Positions 13,169 through 25,850 are shown, counted from the stretch's first letter. The stretch: 64,000 bases of DNA from Patiria pectinifera (GCA_029964075.1 CM057147.1:21473513-21537512); one strand, 5' to 3'. Made by a program: numbers and translations. The notes: generated by a model not told the origin, from the sequence alone.

Positions 13169-16100
13169 TGAAGCACAACTTTAACAGATTCTTTTTAATT
13201 GCATGTTTCTTTCCCTCGTTTTGGCTGTACCCCTTTGAGTACATGCCATGGCCATGTGGTTGGTGATTTTGTTACTTGAAGTTGATTCTTTGAGATTTTT
13301 TGGTGTGATTTGTCAGCTTGTATGCCTATACGGTAGCTTTGGATGTTTTTGTTTGCTTTGGCTTCATTCGAGTTATGTATGTTACAATAGGTATTCATAA
13401 TATGTAAGATAGTTCACCCATTCCGATTGGTTGAGACTTGGCAACATGTCTTATGGGTGGTTTTAAAACGGTTAATAAAACACTGACTGGCTGGTTTTAA
13501 ACACTTCATTCCCACACCGTTGCATTCTGCGCCACCTCGTGCAGTATGCGCCGTGCTCAAGCCAATCTCCATAAAAGGACATTTTTAGCACTACTCACAA
13601 GGCAAATACCTGTACCATAGACCTAGCCAGAGGGGTGTTCCACAAAACATGAAATTGTTGAACCAAATCTTTGGAAACTTTGACTTTTTGACCGAAAGGC
13701 TTGGGCCATTATCCGCATCCAGGCTCCTAGCCGGTTTTAAACGTACTTGTTTAAAACCAGCCAAGCACATTTTTTCCCCTTATTTCAAAGAGAATTTACA
13801 AACATGCATGTACATGTACATGTTCCTGCACTGTCTTTGCAAAGAACATTTCCGTGCCACATATTTTGATAGTAAACCATTTATTTGTCAGTCCTAACCA
13901 TTACCTGATAAGGATAACAAACAATTTATGACATTCAGTTCTGGTTAAGTCATAGTACATGTGTTATATGTTTATGGTACATGTTTACCATATGCAGTAC
14001 TGCACAAGAGATGGTGATGGTCAGAGTATCATGCCCAAGCCATACCCCACTGTGTGTACTGCAAAGTCCCAGGCCTGATCACTCAGTGCGTGCACCTGCT
14101 GTGGAGGGGTCAGTCTGCACTCATTAGAGGGGCCATAACAATCAGAAGAGACAGCTACAAGTTGCTGAATAATGGCCAATTTCCCCCAATAAGATTAACT
14201 CCCAGTCCTCCTGGGCTATCCACTGTCCATAAAAAGGAGAGCTACCGGTACCAGGCTTTATGGGGATACTTTCACTTACTGTCACTCTCTGACCACCAAA
14301 TCCAAAACAGATCAATGCAGAGCTTTCATTGCCTGTTTAGTTTCATCCAGAATTTGTCCAGCAAGGTTTATTATTCTGTCAACATCATAGACTGGAGTAA
14401 AGGAGGAAAATGGTCAGAAGAAATGTGGGTAATAGGGTATTTGGGGGTGGGGTGTTGGAAAAGGAGATCTTGGACAACATTGGTTCAAAAAAGTTTATGG
14501 TGATTTCTTGCTAGAGTTAATTGTCTACAGGCCTTTTCACACCATTTTCACACCATGTTGATTTCAACCGGGTCCACAGTAAGCGGAACTGGCATGACAT
14601 TATTCACTCTTACACTGGTTTGTGGATTTTCTCTACCCCGGTAGAGCCTCTGTGTTGAGTGCCATACCCGTGTAAGAGGTGTTGGATTCTTGTAAAACTA
14701 AAAGGGGTTCCCCAAATCTGTGTGTTGGACCCATGTCCAACATGGAGATTTAGGATCTGTAGGCTTTTGGGATGCACTGAGATACGTTTATAAAGGTGAA
14801 AGGCAAATCCTGATTATTCATGTCAGCATCAATTTGTTTGGAAGGTGAACTCCATTGTCCTATACAAGCATTTGCAACTAAGCTACTTAGTCATTGTCCT
14901 TTTTTTGGATTATGTGATCCAGTAAACTTCAAGGATAATTTGTGGTTGGCATTTCTTGCACACCTTTCTAAATTTTTGTAGAAAAAAAATTCCTTGTCCT
15001 TTAATTCCCCGTGCATCAAAAACGTCAACAGTATCTGTGAAGGAAGTGCACCCGATGAAAATTCAGTGCACATTTCAAACGCCCGGTGATCAGTCAAAAA
15101 CCTGACAATTGGCACTCGACGCGGTAAAATGGGAAAGCAAATGTCATCCGATGTAGCCAAGTGCTCCTGCGCTACACACAATTGCTCATGCATTGCCATT
15201 TTTTTCCCCTCTGTGTCCGTTCTAAAACGCTCCCCCACTTGACCAGACGAAGTTGCCTAGTGCTCAATGCTGTTCTTGTGGGTAAACTTGTGCGTCTCTT
15301 ACCGTGGTTGATGCCGCTGTGTTTGAAGGACAAACATTCTACACTAGTGTTGTGGTATAGGCCCCTACATGTAGCTGTCTTGGCAAAACTACAACCAAGT
15401 GCAGTGTATACATGGAGTTTACTTTCTGGTGTGTACATGTGTAATCATTTGTACTCTTAACCAACTTCGTACTTTGAGGGTGTAGAAGCCAGTGCATTTA
15501 TGCATGTGTGCTCTGCTATGGATGAAATCAAGATACGGTTGAAGTTTATCGAGCTAACAGCATGTCAAATACTCCATGCCGGCTCTTAGCAAGCGTTGCA
15601 ACTCTGCGTAATGCCGGTCCCTCTTTTCCAGAGTTCCTCTCAGTTTATCAGGAAGCTGCTCTCGCTCCCGTATTGATTTCCGCAGGTTGTTTTAAGCCTT
15701 CTCTGTCCTGACAATCCCAGCAAGACAAAGTGAGTTTGTGAAGGGGGGAACATCTGAATCTGTGTGGATTTTGCAATTTAAAGCCAGGAGTGTTTGAGAG
15801 GGCTAATCCATCTTGTGTGACAGTTTGGATGTCGTGCATGTAGGTCAGCACTGTTAGTGTTACTCTGCAACCTTTCTTGGAGGTGGGGGAGGGGGGGTTC
15901 CAAACCTTAGTTTAATACATCTTCAACTTCAGCTTTCAGGCCCCAGTTTCGTGAGTTCAGTTCACTGACTTGGAAGCCACAGGCTGAATAGCAGGTCCAT
16001 TTTCTGCATCTGAGCCTTACATGTAAATTTCTAAATATATGCCAACTGTCCAGAGTAATTCATTTCGTCAAAGAAGTAGAGGTGGTTGGTTGTTCTTGAG

Positions 16101-16260
16101 CTTCACATGAAGCCAAAACTGAAGACGAAGATTTTTTTTAATGTAAAAAAAAAGGCACTTGTTAGAGACTCCACTTTTCTGTAGGAAGATTATACACCGC
16201 ATTGCATTCTAGAGTTTGGCTGTGTTTCAGACATGTATTGGTATTAATTAATTTTCCACT
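13169..16260. other. no gene recognised
   Basis: AT-rich DNA with open frames of up to 149 codons (14054-14503) that show no family features and no matching exons. Nothing else supported was seen beyond short ACATGTACATGT palindromes near 13805. Confidence 0.5.
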
Positions 16261-16266
16261 GACTAC

Positions 16267-16531
16267 TGGCCTCCATGCACAAGTACCCCCTCAACGGTTT
16301 AAGGAAGGGAGAGTTGGGGGAGACCACTTGGATTGACATTCAAATGCATTTCCGACGACGCCTGACGTTCACGTAAAAATGCTATGTGCACATTCAGAAT
16401 AAAACTACCGTAGTCATGCCCACTTCGCGCCACATGCACACGAACATCTTTACGCACCCAGTGTGTCCCAATTATGGGGCTCTCAAAGGCGGTAAATAAT
16501 CGCCCTCTCTAGTTTGCACACGGAGCCCATA
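16267..16531. mobile_element. MITE family C, copy 1
   Basis: Bounded by CCTCCATGCACAAGTACCCC on the left and, inverted on the right, GGCTCCGTGTGCAAACTAG. Interior words (GGGAGAGTTGGGGGAGACCA, GACATTCAAA, CAGAATAAA, GGCTCTCAAA) recur in the same order at 18600-18865. The ends match those at 25596-25850, 38217-38482 and a fragment near 56370-56395. No reliable target duplication was found. Confidence 0.58.
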
Positions 16532-16760
16532 GACTCCTGAGTTATTCCAAATGACAGTAACAGTCAGTCTTTTGATATAACCATTTTAAACTTCAATCTT
16601 TTCAAGTACAGAACTTCAAATTTTCCGAACAGCTGGTTTAATTGGTGCGACACTGGCACACCATTCTTTAACAGGTGTTAGAGAGCCACACAAATGAAAG
16701 GCATCCAAACTTGACTACAACATTTGTGCAGTGTTTGATATTCCGACATGGTTTACATAT

Positions 16761-17117
16761 GGTTCATTCCATATATTTAGGGTTCAAAGTGTGATACCAG
16801 TAGGCCTATATATTTCTTGTTCCCATTACTTTAGAACTTTGTACCAGTAATTTGCCATTCAGGTATCATTAAAAATGACTTCAAATGGATTTTCATTTTT
16901 TGGATAGGTACATGAAGTTTGTAATTCAAAATCACTCTTGGAGGAAGACTGCATTAAGTGCATCAGAACTGGTTCTGTGAAGCGCCTTGAGTGTCAATTT
17001 TTGACGGATTTGGCGCTATACAATTAGTTATTATTAGTAGTATTAAAATAAAATCAGAGATGTCAGATGTAACATACATGGACAGGGGAAAAAAGACCCC
17101 ACATTTATAGAATGACC
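16761..17117. mobile_element. MITE family D, copy 1, with nested retroelement tail
   Basis: Left end GGTTCATTCCATATATTTAG and right end TTTATAGAATGACC; it matches the element at 51303-51549 along its length (AGGTATCATTAAAAATGA, ATCACTCTTGGAGGAAGACT, GATGTCAGATGTAACA). Relative to that copy it contains about 79 extra bases at 16968-17046, a nested insertion. Confidence 0.65.
16968..17046 (+). repeat. L2/CR1-type 3' tail nested in a MITE
   Basis: Contains GTGAAGCGCCTTGAGTGTC, a short spacer, TTGGCGCTATACAATTAGTT and an ATTATTAGTAGT tail. This is the conserved 3' tail of L2-like LINEs or of SINEs using it. It is absent from the otherwise collinear element at 51303-51549, so its insertion post-dates the MITE. 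Confidence 0.6.
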
Positions 17118-20070
17118 CACCCATATTGGAAAACTTTATTTCAACTTTTTAGAAAGTTAAGCACTCTAGTTTAAGCTGCAGCCCATCATTGACTTTGTCA
17201 TTGGACTCTGCCTTGACTTGAGCAATGCCACCTGGGTACGCTGGGGGCGATAATAGATTTATTACACCATCAGCCTGTATGCTCCTCGCATGTAATATGA
17301 GTCCCAACATGCTAGTCTGGCCTGACCCTAGCTTGACCTCAGCTGTTTGACTGAGCGTAGTGCACACCCTTTAATGTTCTGCCTGGCTGTTACTCAAAAA
17401 AAAAAAAAAAAGGGGGGAAAGAAAAGGTGCATCATGAACTGGTTACTTTTTTTCACATGTATGTTGAACTTATAGTGACTTATACAGTTTTCCTTTGTAC
17501 AGCTTAGTTATTTTAGAGAATGTACATTTGCACAGTTATTGTTATTGACGGAAAGTTTTTCGTCAATCACTAAGAAAACCCTGTAAGTTTTGCTAAGATT
17601 TTGGGGGGTTTTCCGTGGGCGAGGGGGTTAGTTACATGTAAGCAGAACCAAACCCATTGCCAAAGCTCTTGGAGGAATAATGCCTTTTTCAAGAGGGTCA
17701 GATAGCCTCATAACGATCTGATTGAATTTTATGTAAAATCTATCTAAGGCAGAATCATTACATACGTACGAACATTTTCAGGGCAATGGCAGACTTAAGT
17801 GATTTATTCTGTCAGTTTAAGAACATCCAATCACTAGCACTGTCATTCAGCTACCCTTGATTTGTCTAAAGAAGTATTAACTTCTGGTATACTGTACATG
17901 TAGTTGGCATAATGGTTTGAGCTAAACCTCATGGGGCAGATCGTTTCATGGTAGAGTACTCAGCCACTCTATGCTGCAAGTCTTGGCTTGGCTCACTCGG
18001 GAGCTGGCCTCCATTTTGTACACTGTTGACACAGCCTGCAGTGGGTTGAACCACACAGATCCTTGGCTGGCTTCTGACTTTGAATTATTACTTGTGTGTA
18101 TTCACTTTTTATTGCAAGGCAATCTTAAAGGGGGGGTTGTGAGATTGTGCGGGCTATACATGTTGGTTCTGTAACTTACGTTTTGCTTGAGTTTGTAAAC
18201 TGTTTGTGTTACTTTAAGCTCAGAGGAAAACCTCGTTTAATAGTGTAGGCCTACTCTCTTCCGTTAATGCAAAACGTGTGAGGTATGTACTCTGTGTCTG
18301 TAATGCGGTTTTATATTTATTTTATGCACCTTTATGTATGTGTACACTTGGTGCCAATTCATTGTTCCCCCCTTTAGCACACAGATCATGGATGTGATGT
18401 TCATGTGTCTTCATGGGCCAGTTACATGTACCGGTACCTAGAATCGCTTGAATATTATAAGCAAAAACATTGGGCCAACAAGAGCATTTAAGGGTCTTTC
18501 ACACTATTCCAAAATCCCCTTCATCCAACTCAGAGATTTTAGAAACCCCTTTCACACATTGCAAGAATCAGACATGGCTTCCACGTGGGTCCAGCACTCT
18601 ATGGGCTCTGTGCACAGGTACCCCCTCAAGGGTAAGAAAGGGAGAGTTGGGGGAGACCACGTGGAGAGACATTCAAACGCATTGCTGAAGATGCTTGACA
18701 CTCATGCGAAGATGCCATGAGTCTGTGCACATATGCAGAATAAACTGAGTTGTGTGCATACTTCGTGCTATACGCGTGCGAATAAGCACGCGCAAGCAGT
18801 TTGTCTCGTCTAAGGGCTGTCAAAAGTGGTCAAAAAGTGCCCTCGCTTGTTCGCACATGGGTAAACTAGTGGCCGGGTTGAGAGGCAGCAGGTAGAAAAT
18901 GCAAAATCTACTCACGTGCCGTGTACACACCAGGTGTAACTGTAAGTTTTTGCCTGCCGGTGGGACTAACTTCAGCTACATGTGAAGAGATCTTGTAATA
19001 GAAAACTTGTGGTTGTCTGAAGGATATTTGATGATGCATGTTCATGCATGGAGATCGCTTGTGTCACTTTTTAAAATGCACTAACATCTGCATCCACAAT
19101 TGGCATGCAGTTCACTGTTAAACCGTGTAGTCGTGTACAGTCAGTGACAGTGAAGAAAAAATGAAGATTCCATTTGCTGAAACTCTGTACACGGCATGTG
19201 TCATGAAATTTGGCCCCATATGAAGACTATTCCGGTACATATGAATGTTATGTACTCTGATTTTGTTTTCGCTTTAAGATCCATGATTTCATTTTTTTTT
19301 TAAACAAGATATCTTTGATTTTGTTGTCTTGTTCATGTACACGTACATGGTTCATGTACGTGTACTTGTAGCCACCATTGGACTTACTCTTTCACAGTTA
19401 ATTTCAATAAGTCATCAGTTATTATGCACCTTAGTATTCGGTCATTTTGTTTATCATTGGTCCAGCATTGTAGTGAAAAATCCTTTTCTCCGAGTTCAAA
19501 TAAATCCGAGTCCTTTTTTTGGGGGGGTTTGGACTAGGTCAACAATCCAGTCTAATTGGGTCACCAAGGTTGGTATTGGCGATCGTTTAAGAGCGCGCAG
19601 ACCACAAATCAGTTATTGGCCTGACCCAGTTGTTGACCAGCCATTCATAAACAGATGGGATTAAAGCTCAACTTGAAATTCCGTACATATTAAAATCTCC
19701 ACGTACATGTACATGTACTTGGAGTGCAATTAGGCCAGGAGCAAGGACAGGTCCTACAAATGTAAAGTGCGTGTATTTTTAAATTGCTACGATGATAAGA
19801 GGGCTTCTCGCAATGACCCTTTCTTTTTGTGACCAAATGAGGGCGCTATTATTCCCCAAACAAATGGTTCATTCTAGTACTAAATGACATTTTATTGCCA
19901 GGTTTAGATTGATTTGTGATAAGGATGTTTAAATTTGGTGGGAAATTGGTTGTTCAATTTGTCAACTTGCTGTACTTTTTCATATAAAACAAAAATGACA
20001 AAATCTTGTCCATATTTGGAGTGATTTGTCAATGGCATCTGTCTGTTCCTCTGCATTGGGTGACTGATCT
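17118..20070. other. no gene recognised
   Basis: AT-rich DNA. Apart from the MITE copy at 18600-18865 it holds homopolymer runs (17396-17417), ACATGTACATGT palindromes near 19335-19365 and 19705-19720, and no supportable exon. Confidence 0.5.
18600..18865. mobile_element. MITE family C, copy 2
   Basis: Begins TATGGGCTCTGTGCACAGGT and follows copy 1 in order: GGTACCCCCTCAAGGG, GGGAGAGTTGGGGGAGACCA, GACATTCAAACGCATT, CAGAATAAACT, then GTGCCCTCGCTTGTTCGCAC near the right end. The overlapping 90-codon and 72-codon frames are inside the repeat and are not genes. Confidence 0.6.
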
Positions 20071-20186
20071 ATGTTCCGACACCCCTATGTTCCGACAACC
20101 TAGATTGTGTTACTCCCGGTTAGGGTTAGGGTAAGGGTTAGGAATAGGAATATGTGCAGTCGGAACATAGGGGTGTCGGAACATAG
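20071..20186. mobile_element. small inverted-repeat element with telomere-like core
   Basis: A perfect 25-bp inverted repeat (20072-20096 and 20159-20183). The arm reads TGTTCCGACACCCCTATGTT plus CCGAC, itself a near-duplicate of ATGTTCCGACA. The 62-bp loop contains GGTTAGGGTTAGGGTAAGGG (20118-20142), i.e. the TTAGGG telomere unit with one variant. A related word string (GGGAACATAGGGTCCAGGG) occurs near 23575-23610. Confidence 0.8.
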
Positions 20187-23182
20187 AGGTGTAACCCTGC
20201 ATTGAACTACATACCGGTAGTGCAAATGTTCAACATTTATTTTCAGACGTTTTTGTTGATGGCTGTACCATGTGAATTAACCACAAACTAAATACATACC
20301 GGTACATGTACTTGGGGTGCAGATATGAGGTTTATGTAGAAGTACAATGTGTAGCAGATGTATTGACTCTGTTCAGAGTCATGTTGTTCTGAATTCATGG
20401 TATTCTCATTTTGCAGTTGGCATTGATCCACTGCAAGTAAGTGAACTTAAGACATATTTCATCTAATAATGACAGACAGTCTGTAGAAAACGAGAAAGGA
20501 CAGGACAACAGCAGCTAAACGCATCACTGCTCATGATGGATACTCAACTGTAACATTTATCTCCAGAAGACAAATCTTCATCATGAAATTCCCATTTTAG
20601 TGTAATTGTTCCCATCCCCTTACTTGCCCGTATCCAGCCCTCCCTCCCACCCCTTCTCAATCTTCCGAAAATCTGCCCCAACCTTCACCCCCCCCCCCCC
20701 CCCCACTACCGCCACCACAACCGATCAGCCACTTCAAGAAAAATTCCCCATGCATCAGTACTGCTCTCAGCCTGAATCCGTTTAGGCATGATGATGATGA
20801 TGATGATCTTGTGGCAGTGGATGCGTGGACCGCATCGTCGAATGCAAATTCCATGAGTTCCCTGGATACGGGCCAAGCGATCCAGAGGAGGAGATACCAG
20901 TGCCACTTATCGCTCTCATCCGTGCCTGTCATTCTGACTCCGGCAGCAGATACATTTGGAACTCGATTCCTCTCAGCCCAGGAAGAAAAAAAAATGTAAT
21001 TGCAACTTAATGTCATCATCTTTTAAGTTGCTTGTAATGGAACCCAAATTGTACCTTGGTGGTTTGTTGGATTTGGGCATTCCAGGGATGTCTGGGGGAA
21101 AAAACACTAATCACATACATTGTGGCAGGAATAGTAATGCATGAAACGCAGAAATGAGATATATTACCGGTAGGTGTAAAAATCAATCGTTTGTTATGCA
21201 TTAACCCTACGGTAACATCCTAGCCATTACTTTGGGATAAAGAACTGAGTACCGGTACTACATGTACAGAATACTATGAGTGTTGTGCAAACTTATATGC
21301 TGACTACAGTGTACTAGTTTGTAGCTTTAGGTGAGGTGAGGGGTTTATGTCCTGAAGTCTGTTTTTTCCTTTTTTTAAGGAGTTGTATACATGTAGAACG
21401 TACATGTACTTCCAAAACAAATTGCACATGATGGCATATTCGCTTAACCTCTTAGACCTTGAGAAATAAACTGCGGATAACGTTAAATTTGTACTTTGTA
21501 ATATCCATGACTGTGGAATTGCCTACATACCGTACATGTACATGTAGCTGTTACAAAGAAAGTTGAGCAACATGACCGCTGACGATATTTTTTTTGGATG
21601 ATGCGTCCCTGCTTGTTCAGATTTCACGGACCGTTCCCACGTGTGCGGATCACATCCTGCCCCAGTCAACGGAATCTAGTTCATTGACCCAAACACCTCC
21701 ATAACAATGTCTCGGGCTGCGGCATCATTGTCTTCTCATATAGTGCCAGCGATCCCCCCTCGGTGCGCGCGGATGAATCATTTCTAGCCGAGTTGCCTAT
21801 TCTCTATTGGGGTCATGCTGAAAACCACCGGGGCCGCAGTCTTTCTGCCCCAGGGCTGATTTTTTTGGTTTCTTTTCATCTATTGATTGGGGAGCGGTCG
21901 CAAAGTTGCAAATTTGTGATTATTCATTTGGTATTTAGGACTGCATTGAGGTGCTCCGTGTTGTATTGTTGCATGTGTAATTTGAGTCTCGGGATATCAA
22001 GAATTTCTCACTTGGATGAGATAGACCTTGACAATTTTATAACTTAATCCCTTAATTTTTCTTGTTTTAGTAGACTTTCCAGGCATGGAAAACTTTCCTC
22101 AGATTTTTTATGGGATCCATATCATGTTTACCTTGGTGCACTTGAAAAAAATCTTGGAAATTCCAAAGTGAACATTTAAGAATTTCTTGAAAGTTGACAA
22201 ATTCTGATAAACCATTATTATCTCCACTCACATTATATCCAACTACATGTTTGTCAGAAGATGATTTTCTTATTTTTGGTCACATTTTAAAAGGGTTCGT
22301 TGCACACTTTATAAATATAATCGGAAAATCAAGGCAAAGTAAATTTCTTTTATGAAAGGGAATGTTTAGACTTTGATGAAATTTCACTTACTGTGAAATT
22401 TGAGGTACCGTAGAACTTTTGCTCTAGCAAGTCACTGGAGGCCAAAAAAGAAATAGTGCCATATTAGGGGCCATGCCACTTTGGGAACATCAACAATACA
22501 CAAGTACTGTGCACAGGTGCGCAAGTGTTGTTGGCAGTCTGAACTCTGATGTAACAGGACCATGTAATTGGTCAACCCATGATTAACCATGCCTGCTCCG
22601 ATACTCCAGCATCCTCATTCACCTGCCTGTCAGTTCAAATTGTGCCTTCGCTTTGTAACCCCCACTGACTGAATTACAACCCCACTTCAATTTAATAGCC
22701 GTCTAGAACTCTTTAAAAGGCTATTTAACAACAAGGGCACACATACACAGGCTGCACCTACATAAGAAAAAGGGGGGGGGGAAGAGAAGAAAAAAAATCA
22801 GCTCTGCAGGTTACCAACAAGATTAATTACTGAGAGCTATAAAATACAAATTGCCTCAAGTGGCTGGCTTCCTGTCCTGAAATAAGGTCACAGTCTCTTT
22901 TCATTATGAAACAGGTAGTTCATACCATTTTTTTTTGTGGTGTACACAACACTCCAGGATGATTTGTATGGGAGAATTTGTATTCCAGTGGCAAGGTGAT
23001 TGCTAGATCTATGTACAGTATGTCTGATAAAATACTGAGGGCAATTCCACAGAATTATAAACTTTGTTGCCATAACTATAAAAAATCCAAATAAAACATA
23101 CATCATTTTGAAGCATATTATCTGTATTTTATTGAAATATACATGTACATGTAATTTATTTCTAACAATGTTCAACAGGTCA
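20187..23182. other. no gene recognised
   Basis: Contains a C run (20688-20704), a GAT/ATG triplet run (20789-20808) and a 60-codon region at 20811-20999 open in several frames. The last has no recognisable domain and no matching exons, so it is not called. A CpG-richer patch lies at 21600-21900. No other structure was seen. Confidence 0.5.
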
Positions 23183-23444
23183 GGGCCCAATTTCATAGCG
23201 CTGCTTAACAGCCGACTTTGTGCTTACCGAGGCTCCATCTATTTCATAGGGACTGTTAAGCAGTAAGCTGTAAAAAGCACCTTACCCCCCAGAAAAAAAC
23301 TTAAAAATCAGTGGTAACACAATATATCTCTCCATGCGCGCATGTTAGTTAGCATGAAATAGTGCTTAAGCAGCAGCATTATTTTCTGCTAAAGTAAGCA
23401 CAACTTTTCTGCTTACTGTTAAGCAGTGCTATGAAATTGGGCCC
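23183..23444. mobile_element. MITE family E, copy 1 (GGGCCCAATTTCATAG ends)
   Basis: A 262-bp element with inverted termini GGGCCCAATTTCATAGCGCT and, from the right, GGGCCCAATTTCATAGCACT (19 of 20 identical), continuing into GCTTAACAG on both sides. No clear target duplication. The interior repeats TAAGCAG/CTGCTTA words. Confidence 0.8.
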
Positions 23445-24447
23445 AGGTGTTACTTGGCACTGAAAAACTAATTAATGGGTACACGAAAAAAATCAATTTG
23501 TCTGAGTATACAACATACGTCCGACACCGTGGAACTATTACTGGATATACAATGTATGAATGGGGTCACTCTAGGGGAACATAGGGTCCAGGGAACATAG
23601 GGACCAGGGAACATGTACATGTACGCACCCATGGAACTGGCCCTGAGCAATCTTTAAAAGATCTGACAAGAATAGGGCCTGTTTTCATGGTCCATGCAGT
23701 GTCTGACATATTTAGATGAAAATTGAAAATCAAAAATGGCTTTTTACTGTTTGTTGATGATAAACGAAATATTGGTTTAGGCCGGTCACTGCTTTCACAA
23801 GAACAACCCTACCCTGCTGAACAGCATGTAATGGCAATTTCTTTTACGTGGTTTTTGGTACCACATGTGCGTGACAACATGGCCCGTTCTCTGCGTGCGT
23901 ACAATCAATACTACTCATGCGATGTATGAAACTTAAGCTGGAGGACGTGATTTAAGCGATCCTTTCTGAATGCAACTATTAAATTGAACCCTCAATTTCC
24001 CAGAGTTTTAGCCGTGCCGGCATGGATTTTTATCTCGCTTTACGGAATAATTGTTGTTATTGATCTGCTAAGAACAAACTCTGTGGGCAAACAAGTGCAC
24101 CCTGTTTGTTCAGGACTTGATCATGAAATTAAGTGACCACCATGGAGTTTTGATTGTTATATTTTTTCAGGGAATGTGAATGTTGTGAAAAACTAATCAA
24201 ATATGAAATGAAACAGATAACGAAAATAAAGGAATTTTACATATAAAACTGCATCCTATGTCATTTTTTGTCATCGTGGTTTCAGCAGTAAAGGTTTTTA
24301 CAAATATTTTGTCAAATGTTGAGCTGAGTATAATATTTCACTTCACATTCAATTTTTGGTCAAAAATTTTGATAAAATGGCTTTTTCTTTCTTTCTTGTT
24401 TTAAATTGTGTCGAAGTATTCCACACACACCTGATCTAGCACGTTTG

Positions 24448-24471
24448 TTTATGGTGTAAATCGAGGATTTT
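24448..24471. repeat. 24-bp word, perfect inverted match at 28580-28603
   Basis: The word begins TTTATGGTGTAAATCGAGGA and ends TTTT. Its exact reverse complement is at 28580-28603, 4.1 kb away and on the other side of the basic-region exon. Neither site shows terminal repeats of a known element. Confidence 0.7.
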
Positions 24472-24650
24472 TTTTTTCTTCCCTTTTCCTTTTCCTAAAT
24501 AATTGAACTGTTGTGTACCAGAGTTCTTGGTGCTGCATGGGAATTTACTTGTTTAGCTGTTATAGGAGTAACTTTCTGTCTTAACCAAGCTACAATGTGG
24601 TGTTGTCAGCTATAAAAAACTGTGTTTCTGCACCCTCCTTGCACTTGCAG

Positions 24651-24815
24651 GCCAGCAGCAAGTAGACCTCAACCCCGTGGACCGACGCACCCAGAATAAA
24701 CTCCTGGAGCAGAAGCGACGAGACTCGCTGAAGAATTCCATCGACAACCTGAAAAATGCCCTGCCCGACGGCCGCAACCTGGCTGACCAGACGCAACAAA
24801 GTGTACTACTCAAAG
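24651..24815 (+). CDS. bHLH-zip transcription factor, internal exon with basic region, helix 1 and loop
   Basis: This exon encodes most of a DNA-binding basic helix-loop-helix domain. It is bounded by a good acceptor (pyrimidine-rich tract ending TTGCAG) and donor (AAAG/GTAAGC). Frame: two bases complete a codon, 54 codons follow, and one base is left over. After a short lead (GQQQVDLNPVDRRTQNK) comes LLEQKRRDSLKNSIDNLKNA, then a loop and LLK at the start of helix 2. The EQKRRD core and spacing match Max and Mlx. By family knowledge such proteins dimerise and bind CACGTG-type E-boxes in the nucleus. The Glu and final Arg of the H-E-R contact triad are present, but the usual His is Asn. Third codon positions are G/C rich, unlike the surrounding DNA. 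The upstream exon(s) were not identified. Max-like and Mlx-like are both possible names; orthology is not resolved. Confidence 0.9.
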
Positions 24816-24833
24816 GTAAGCTAAGTTAGTTTC

Positions 24834-25019
24834 GATTTTATGGGAGCTGCTAACGGAACATATCACTAAGCAGATTTCTGAGCCTAACAAAAACTCTGCT
24901 GTAAACCAGTCACCAGCAATGTACATTATGTGACATTTTGGCTGGTAACCTGATTTTGCTAAGCAGATATTTTCTGTGCTTAGAAATATTCTGTGCTTTT
25001 CTGTTATAAATTGGCCCTT
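24834..25019. mobile_element. MITE family E, decayed copy 2 beside a splice donor
   Basis: Left end TTTTATGGGAGCTGCTAAC and right end TTATAAATTGGCCC match, with decay, the TTTCATAGCGCTGCTTAAC and ATGAAATTGGGCCC ends of the copy at 23183-23444, and the interior shares CTAAGCAGA words. It starts about 20 bases after the donor of the basic-region exon. Confidence 0.55.
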
Positions 25020-25595
25020 CGGAAACACAAAGCATTGTCCTCGAGAGTATAGTGAAACAAGAGTGTGTGTGTACATGTAAGAGTTCACAGTGAGTTCATA
25101 GTACCGTCACCCAAAGAAGTCCGTCGGGCAAATTTTCGTTGGCATCATGACCATTGAGGATCTATGACTAAGTGCCTAATTTGTGCATTTGAGACAATGA
25201 AAAAAATTCCCAGAAACAAGTCTGACAAACGTGCTTTTGAAAAATACCATATGGATCGGGCTTGCCTTAATGTGTGAAAAGTCTGCAGCTATAAGTAGAA
25301 AAGAGATTTTGTGGCAGCAATTGCCAATCGCAGTTGCCATGGTAGTCCCCATGCTCTCGATACCCTGGCTTTGTTTAGGAGAAGGATACGCATCTAGAGC
25401 CCCGCAAAGGCACCCCCTTCCCTTTGATACTGTGATTCAGTTCCCATGAAATTTCCCTTGTAGTCACTATGGGACTGTTATTGGTCCTGCAGTCTGGTTT
25501 CACCTGCCTCCCCTCCTAATCTGGATTTTTCTGGTTTGGCTCAGTGGTGGATTGGCTGAGGTGCTGACAATTTATGAGAGAGCGAGCACGTACTG

Positions 25596-25850
25596 CCCTG
25601 TCTATGGGCTCCGTGCGCAAACAAGAGAGGGCGTTTTTTTTTAAATACTTTCGTGAGCCGACAATTTATGAGTATGCAAGCACGTTCTGCCCTGTCTATA
25701 TGGGCTCCGTGCGCAAACAAAAGAGGGCGCCTTTTTTTTTAAATACTTTCGTGAGCCGACAATTTATGAGTATGCCAGCACGTTCTGCCCTGTCTATATG
25801 GGCTCCGTGCGCAAACAAGAGAGGGCGCTTTTTTTTGCCACTTTCATGAG
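25596..25850. repeat. triplicated MITE family C end
   Basis: Three tandem direct copies of a 90-95-bp unit: CTGTCTATGGGCTCCGTGCG, CAAACAAGAGAGGGCG, a T run, AAATACTTTCGTGAGCCGAC, AATTTATGAGTATGC. The unit is one terminus of the MITE also seen at 16267-16531, 18600-18865 and 38217-38482. The third copy ends in GCCACTTTCATGAGCC. Confidence 0.85.

Noticed and set aside
14054..14503. 149-codon open frame, plus strand
   Set aside because: Same reasons; residue composition typical of random AT-rich frames.
20417..20436. 20-bp micro-exon between TTTTGCAG and GTAAGT
   Set aside because: Good splice signals, but no reading frame both avoids a stop and ends in the phase needed by the exon at 24651.
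20811..20999. GC-richer stretch open in several frames on both strands, possible N-terminal exon of the bHLH-zip gene
   Set aside because: No domain signature, no donor of the phase required by the exon at 24651, and the open frames are partly produced by triplet and C runs.
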